Origin: JBHELT01 sp046262935
GTDB taxonomy: Bacteria > Actinomycetota > CADDZG01 > JAHWKV01
Length of the DNA stretch: 10,916 nt
Direction of reading: 5' to 3'
Assembly (NCBI GenBank): GCA_046262935.1
Contig: JBHELT010000101.1
Coordinates: 1 to 10,916 of the forward strand
The notes under the pieces were generated by a model that saw only the letters and a program-made list of their open reading frames with translations, did not search any database and was not told the DNA's origin. Positions 7,117-10,916 of the stretch are shown one piece after another (the first letter of the stretch is position 1; each line of letters begins with the position of its first letter). A program made the position numbers and the translations under genes.

Positions 7117-9066
7117 GTGACTGTGGCAACCGAAGTCATTGACAGTGGGGCGCTGTCACGGATCAAGAAGAGCTCGGGTAAGTCTAGGCAGTTAGCTCCC
7201 CTGGGTGTATCACTTCTATTGGTGGCTTACCTCGCATTGGTAGTTATGCCATCGTCATTGAACCTTCCCCAGTCGAACCCCCAAACCGTCCTCGAATACG
7301 CCCCTGTTCCTCCATCGGACAACAACAATCCCCCCCCGAGTTCTAACGGCCTATCGACCCTTGGCCTAGGAACCTCAGCAGGCTTGGGCGCTGGGGACGC
7401 GAGCGGCAACGGCGCCGGCGGCACAGGCACCAAGGGCAAGTCCGTCACACACCAAAACATCAGTTTGAAATGCGTAGCCAATCATCAGACCGAAGACCCC
7501 AACTCCCCCCCGTGTCAGCCATATTTCCAAGGTGACAATGGTGGCGCAACCTATCAGGGCGTTACCAAGAACGACATCAACGTGTTGATCTATCAGGAAA
7601 CTGTTATCACGCAGGATTCCAACAGAGTTGAGGCGTCGCCCAACAACGGGACTTATTGCAATGTCGAACTCATGGATTGCGACGGAGACGGCAAGCAAGA
7701 CCCCGATCCTCATGTTTGGATCCGGGTCGCCAACGCTTTCGATCGCTATTTCAACTCGCGCTATCAAACCTATGGCCGTCATGTGAATGTTTGGTTCTAT
7801 TGGTCCAACGGCACGACCGAGGCCGCCCGCAGGTCGAACGCCGTTGACAACTGGAAGCGACTCCACCCCTTCGCAGTTATCGACGAGGCCTGGAATGGCG
7901 GTTTCCACGAGGCCTACGCCGATTCGATGGCTCACCTCAACACGATGGTGTTCGCTTCTTACGTTGGCCAGCCGCGGTCTTTCTACCAGAAGTACGCACC
8001 TAAGGTTTGGAGCTTCTGGCCAGACATCGAGAACTGGTCGGACGGCTACATCAGTTACGTTTGCAACAAGATCGCGACGCAGGCCAACGCTCAGGATGGA
8101 GACTTCGCGGGTAAGCGTCGTAGGTACGCTCTTTATTACTCCAGCGACGAGGGCTATCCGGAGTTGGCTACCTTCGCTGGCAAGGTCAAAGATGGCGTAG
8201 CTCACTGCTCTTCGATCAACCCTAAGGCCCACGACATCCACATAGAGTCGCAGGACACGTACACATTCCCGTACTCAGGATGGGCTGTTGACACCAACGG
8301 GGACCGCAGTTACGCCGAACAGAACTGTACCCAGTGGAAGTCGGCAACCAATGCCGCAGGCTCGCCCGACCCGTACACAACCATATTGTGGGCAGGAGGC
8401 TCCGAAACCGACACGAGCAAAGCGTGCGGCAAGTTGAGTTACCGGCCCGAGTGGATCGTCGCAGGTGACGGACTTATCGACGCAAATGCCTATGCTCAGG
8501 TCCAGGACCAGGATTCATGGTCGAGCGCTTGGACGCAGAGCTATCAATTGCGTACTGGCCGTTTGCAGGACGATCCTTCCTTCGCCGCCTATAAGGAAGC
8601 CGAACCGGACGGGCAGGATGCACAATGGGCTCAGTCCTATTACCGAGACTGGTTCATGCTCTTCCAAAGCATCCAGGTCGCCGGGCCAAGACTGAACCCA
8701 CAGTCGGTCGACAAGGGCCTTCACGCCATCCAAAGAAGACAATCGACCAGTCCTTACGTCGCAGCGGGATACTTCCTGCCAGGCGATTACACCTACGTCA
8801 AGGACGGCAATGAGATGTGGTACGACAAAACTGGCCTCGATCCCAATGGCAACCAAGGCTGCTACCGGCTTGTGAATGGTGGAAATCGCTTCGATTACCA
8901 GAGTTGGGGGAGCTACGCCGAGGATCCGAAATCGGGAGCCAAAAGCGGGGCGCTTTCCAGAGGCATGGGTTCGAGCCTCCTAAGAGACGTCGGGAACGAC
9001 CCATGCACGGGCTATACGAACTCACAGGGAATCAGGCCCGGAACACCAGCGCCGCCAGGGGGCTAG
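7117..9066 (+). CDS. Membrane-anchored PBP1-type (LivK-like) solute-binding protein, probable
   Basis: A 649-residue exported protein. One hydrophobic segment (about 28-45, VSLLLVAYLALVVM) follows a basic start and has no lipobox or clear cleavage site, so it is probably an uncleaved anchor. A Pro/Gly/Ser/Asn linker follows (65-108). From about 145 the pattern fits type 1 periplasmic binding proteins: YQGVTKNDINVLIYQE opens the first strand, AFDRYFNSRYQTYGRHVNVWFY (in two parts, 207-216 and 217-228) resembles the N-x-x-GG-x-x-GR-K-x-x strand, a PFAVID strand lies at 251-256, and MLFQSIQVAGPRL (514-526) resembles the late helix of LivK-type proteins. An acidic loop DCDGDGKQDPDP (187-198) looks like a calcium site. 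There are ten cysteines. GTG at 7117 follows GGAG by four bases; a GTG at 7123 is also possible. With a LivH permease nearby, a role as its binding protein is likely; substrate unknown. The family call is by eye. Confidence 0.75.
   Translation: MTVATEVIDSGALSRIKKSSGKSRQLAPLGVSLLLVAYLALVVMPSSLNLPQSNPQTVLEYAPVPPSDNNNPPPSSNGLSTLGLGTSAGLGAGDASGNGAGGTGTKGKSVTHQNISLKCVANHQTEDPNSPPCQPYFQGDNGGATYQGVTKNDINVLIYQETVITQDSNRVEASPNNGTYCNVELMDCDGDGKQDPDPHVWIRVANAFDRYFNSRYQTYGRHVNVWFYWSNGTTEAARRSNAVDNWKRLHPFAVIDEAWNGGFHEAYADSMAHLNTMVFASYVGQPRSFYQKYAPKVWSFWPDIENWSDGYISYVCNKIATQANAQDGDFAGKRRRYALYYSSDEGYPELATFAGKVKDGVAHCSSINPKAHDIHIESQDTYTFPYSGWAVDTNGDRSYAEQNCTQWKSATNAAGSPDPYTTILWAGGSETDTSKACGKLSYRPEWIVAGDGLIDANAYAQVQDQDSWSSAWTQSYQLRTGRLQDDPSFAAYKEAEPDGQDAQWAQSYYRDWFMLFQSIQVAGPRLNPQSVDKGLHAIQRRQSTSPYVAAGYFLPGDYTYVKDGNEMWYDKTGLDPNGNQGCYRLVNGGNRFDYQSWGSYAEDPKSGAKSGALSRGMGSSLLRDVGNDPCTGYTNSQGIRPGTPAPPGG
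7330..7337 (+). repeat. Run of eight C inside the linker of the binding protein
   Basis: A mononucleotide tract of eight C in the coding strand, encoding prolines (P72-P74) in the flexible linker. A second run of seven C lies at 7505-7511. A one-base slip in either would shift the frame before the binding domain. Confidence 0.9.
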
Positions 9067-9121
9067 GTAGGCTGACGCCTGCCCATTAGGGTTTATGCAA
9101 CGGGTCAAATGGGGTACAACT

Positions 9122-9153
9122 AGCCAGGTGCGGTGGCCGAAAGCCAGGTTCGG
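9122..9153 (+). repeat. Direct repeat AGCCAGGTnCGG, two copies 20 bases apart
   Basis: AGCCAGGTGCGG (9122-9133) and AGCCAGGTTCGG (9142-9153) match at 11 of 12 bases with a start-to-start distance of 20, about two helix turns. That spacing places both on the same DNA face, as in binding sites for a dimeric regulator. The second copy overlaps the hairpin at 9135-9155. Confidence 0.6.
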
Positions 9154-9155
9154 CC
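9135..9155 (+). terminator. Perfect 7-bp hairpin, possible terminator or attenuator
   Basis: GGCCGAA (9135-9141) pairs with TTCGGCC (9149-9155) around a seven-base loop; two wobble pairs can extend it outward. It is followed by GTACTATTTAAG and not by a T-run, so it is not a standard intrinsic terminator. It may end the binding-protein transcript weakly or fold in the leader of the next gene. Confidence 0.35.
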
Positions 9156-9238
9156 GTACTATTTAAGAGAGCCGTAACATCTGGAGTTACCTAGGGTTAG
9201 TCACATATGAGGAATAACTAGTGAGAAACGAGGGGACC

Positions 9239-10591
9239 ATGTTCCGCAGATCGGTTGCACTGGTGACCGTGGGCGCGATGGCTATCGCGCTTTTTGGCTT
9301 CTTGGGAACAGCACAGGCGGTCTCGAGCACCATCACTGTTAGTGCCGCAACTCCTCACTTCTCTTATGTTCAGACCGTTCCCTTCGTCGGAAAACAGCCA
9401 GCCAAGGTGGTTGCCCCGGCCGTTCACACACAGCCCGTTTATGTCCGTGACCAGAAAGTGAACGGACAAGGAACCAGCGAAGTCCAAGAAGACGTCGGCA
9501 CCACCCGTGGAGGCACGGTTTGCAATGTGGCGGGACCTTCGAGCGTCCAAGGCAACAAGCTTCCACCACCCAACCCAGTTCGCGTTACCACCTGGTGCGA
9601 CTCATTCTCTTTCGTGGTCACTAACACGGCCACAGCAGACAACCTGCCTTGGGCTGTCGATATCAACCTAACTTGGCCGGGTACGCTCGCTAAGGACGAG
9701 AAAACCGGAGCGACTTATAACGCCGACAACTGGTTGAACCTTTATTTCTATGACGATGTCACTCACTACTACGAGTACGAGGACAACAGCGGCGAATCGT
9801 ATGAATACGGAAACGTTCTGCTGCTTTCTAACCAGACCAACACCTATCCGAAGAACATAGAGATCGGGCAGATCCCCGAGACCAACAAACCCGTTAAGTG
9901 CGTCGATGGTGCGGCCAACGGTGGATGCTGGTACAAGGCTTGGCAGCACAAGGGCGACAAGCAGCCGTTCGGAGGATCCAACTACGGTGGGGCTGAAGGT
10001 GGACCAAGCGGTACCCCCGAGAATTGTCCGACCGCGATCATGGATGGCGTTTCGGGCCTCACCTTCGGAACGACCTCGATCCCATTCCCCGGTGGGCTCA
10101 ATACCTACAACTCCGATGTTCAGCAAAACCTTTGCCCAAAGATCACAAAGACGTATGAGACTCACAAGTACACCCTGGTCGTGGCGAATATCAACGACAT
10201 CTTCACCAACAAGGGATATTCCTTGAACGTAGACTTCAACACACTCGACCCGGGATCTTGGGCGACCGATTTCTTCAAGTCAGGTAATTACTACTTCCCC
10301 AACGGTGCTGGCAACCTGCTACCCAGTTTCAATGACTACAATTCGCCATCGGGCAGCGCCTCCGACTCGGGTAGTGGATCTTTGGCCCCCGTAAAGGTGC
10401 CGGGGGCAGATGGACCTCTCATGACCCAGCACCTGTTAGCGGTCAAAGGTGAGTCGGCCCAAGTGAAGGGTCCGCGAAACGACCTCGATTACGTATTGCC
10501 CGCATTCCTTTTCTTGATCCTGTCCTTCTTCATCCTTACTGTATTGCTCTTCTGGAGACGAAGACGCAAGGCGACCGCAGCAGCAACCTAG
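9239..10591 (+). CDS. Secreted surface protein with C-terminal membrane anchor, function unknown
   Basis: A 450-residue protein that I do not recognise. It has a classic signal peptide: MFRRSVALV, a hydrophobic core to residue 23, and a cleavage site after AQA (25-27). The mature part is polar, with six cysteines (95, 120, 221, 230, 263, 299) and an unusual aromatic-acidic patch at about 169-190 (YFYDDVTHYYEYED and following). A Ser/Gly linker (368-382) precedes a C-terminal membrane helix (419-438) and a basic stop tail LFWRRRRKA. The protein should sit outside the cell, anchored at its C-terminus. There is no LPxTG motif. The ATG at 9239 is preceded by GAGGGG (9230-9235); a GTG at 9221 with GAGG eight bases before it would add six residues and cannot be excluded. 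Its TAG overlaps the next GTG. Confidence 0.85.
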   Translation: MFRRSVALVTVGAMAIALFGFLGTAQAVSSTITVSAATPHFSYVQTVPFVGKQPAKVVAPAVHTQPVYVRDQKVNGQGTSEVQEDVGTTRGGTVCNVAGPSSVQGNKLPPPNPVRVTTWCDSFSFVVTNTATADNLPWAVDINLTWPGTLAKDEKTGATYNADNWLNLYFYDDVTHYYEYEDNSGESYEYGNVLLLSNQTNTYPKNIEIGQIPETNKPVKCVDGAANGGCWYKAWQHKGDKQPFGGSNYGGAEGGPSGTPENCPTAIMDGVSGLTFGTTSIPFPGGLNTYNSDVQQNLCPKITKTYETHKYTLVVANINDIFTNKGYSLNVDFNTLDPGSWATDFFKSGNYYFPNGAGNLLPSFNDYNSPSGSASDSGSGSLAPVKVPGADGPLMTQHLLAVKGESAQVKGPRNDLDYVLPAFLFLILSFFILTVLLFWRRRRKATAAAT

Positions 10592-10916
10592 TGTCGCAAG
10601 CAGACCTCGCGGCGCAACATTGCGCCCCATGCGTGCCCGGGACATTGCCGCTCGATGAGGCAACCGTCAAGCAGTTGCATGCCCTAATCAACGCTGCATG
10701 GGAGCTGCAAGACGATCGCATCGAACGACGCTTCAAGTTCGAAGATTTCTCTCGGGCATTCGCCTTCGCAACGCAGGTGGCACTGCTGGCCGAATCCGAA
10801 GGTCACCACCCCGACTTGAAGATCGGGTGGGGATATACGAGCGTTTCGCTCAAAACCCATGCAGCCAAAGGCCTGACGGACAACGATTTCATAATGGCAG
10901 CACGCATCGACCGGAT
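10591..10916 (+). CDS. Pterin-4a-carbinolamine dehydratase, 3' end outside window
   Basis: The 108 codons seen belong to 4a-hydroxytetrahydrobiopterin dehydratase, a small enzyme that dehydrates the 4a-carbinolamine formed when pterin-dependent aromatic amino acid hydroxylases turn over. The family core is plain: RRFKFEDFSRAFAFATQVA (46-64), the active-site motif ESEGHHPDL (68-76), the strand IGWGYTSVSLKTH (78-90) with a further conserved His90, then GLTDNDFIMAARID (94-107). Only a few residues should be missing. The N-terminus has a C-x-x-C pair (Cys11, Cys14), as in some longer family members. GTG at 10591 shares its G with the TAG stop of the surface-protein gene (TAGTG) and has no good ribosome site of its own, so coupled translation is likely. 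No pterin-dependent hydroxylase is in the window, so its partner is unknown; the family symbol phhB is not applied for that reason. Confidence 0.95.
   Translation, partial: MSQADLAAQHCAPCVPGTLPLDEATVKQLHALINAAWELQDDRIERRFKFEDFSRAFAFATQVALLAESEGHHPDLKIGWGYTSVSLKTHAAKGLTDNDFIMAARIDR

Larger units (their letters stand above)
9067..9238 (+). promoter_or_regulatory. Intergenic leader region before the surface-protein gene
   Basis: This 172-base gap has no gene. It starts with a weak hairpin (GTAGGC at 9067-9072 against GCCTGC at 9077-9082, one wobble pair), holds a direct repeat and a stronger hairpin at 9122-9155, then a TACTAT box at 9157-9162 that could be a -10 element, without a recognisable -35. 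I do not recognise a known riboswitch class. It probably separates the binding-protein transcript from the next gene and carries the promoter or leader of the latter. Confidence 0.4.

Noticed and set aside
7375..8241. Open frame of 288 codons on the minus strand opposite the binding protein
   Set aside because: Its Val-rich, motif-free translation is typical of the antisense frame of a real gene; the plus-strand gene has a signal anchor and family-like motifs.
9067..9238. Possible riboswitch (cyclic di-GMP or cyclic di-AMP class) in the leader of the surface-protein gene
   Set aside because: A CGAAA loop and GCCGTAAC-like strings were suggestive, but the conserved core elements of those classes are not present.
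1..10916. Mobile element, phage or defence island
   Set aside because: No transposase, integrase, terminal repeats, tRNA attachment site or known defence domain was seen; base and codon use appears even across the window.

Overview
The window looks like a chromosomal segment of a moderate-GC actinobacterium, possibly of the Acidimicrobiia type. The signs are GTG as well as ATG starts, tightly overlapping genes, a LivH permease that runs into a second domain, and a PBP1-type binding protein of a style I associate with actinobacteria. The lineage is an inference from protein style; there is no rRNA or marker gene here. I see no mobile element, tRNA, rRNA or CRISPR array.

Layout. Positions 1-6873 carry a five-gene operon on the minus strand, transcribed from right to left: a MoxR AAA+ ATPase (6873-5848), a DUF58 protein (5817-4429), a TgpA-like membrane protein with a transglutaminase-type domain (4429-2168), an unrecognised lipoprotein (2187-1087), and a LivH-type branched-chain amino acid ABC permease (1087 to beyond base 1). 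Three of the four junctions overlap: TGATG at 4429 and at 1087, and a 20-base overlap at 2168-2187. The other is a 30-base gap. This argues for one transcript and coupled translation.

A 243-base divergent intergenic region (6874-7116) separates this operon from plus-strand genes. The first is a 649-residue membrane-anchored protein that looks like a PBP1/LivK-type solute-binding protein (7117-9066). After a 172-base gap with a hairpin and a spaced direct repeat come a secreted protein with a C-terminal membrane anchor (9239-10591) and, overlapping its stop by one base, a pterin-4a-carbinolamine dehydratase gene cut by the window edge (10591-10916).

How the genes may work together. MoxR, DUF58 and TgpA-like proteins form a well-known gene trio thought to act on envelope proteins or complexes. 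Here the trio is joined to a lipoprotein and a LivH permease, with a probable binding protein transcribed divergently. A reasonable inference is an envelope import or sensing machine with a MoxR-type assembly or activation module. The most striking detail is that the transglutaminase-type domain has lost all three expected catalytic positions (Cys to Pro486, His to Thr528, Asp to Ile544), so it is probably a pseudoenzyme used for binding or scaffolding.
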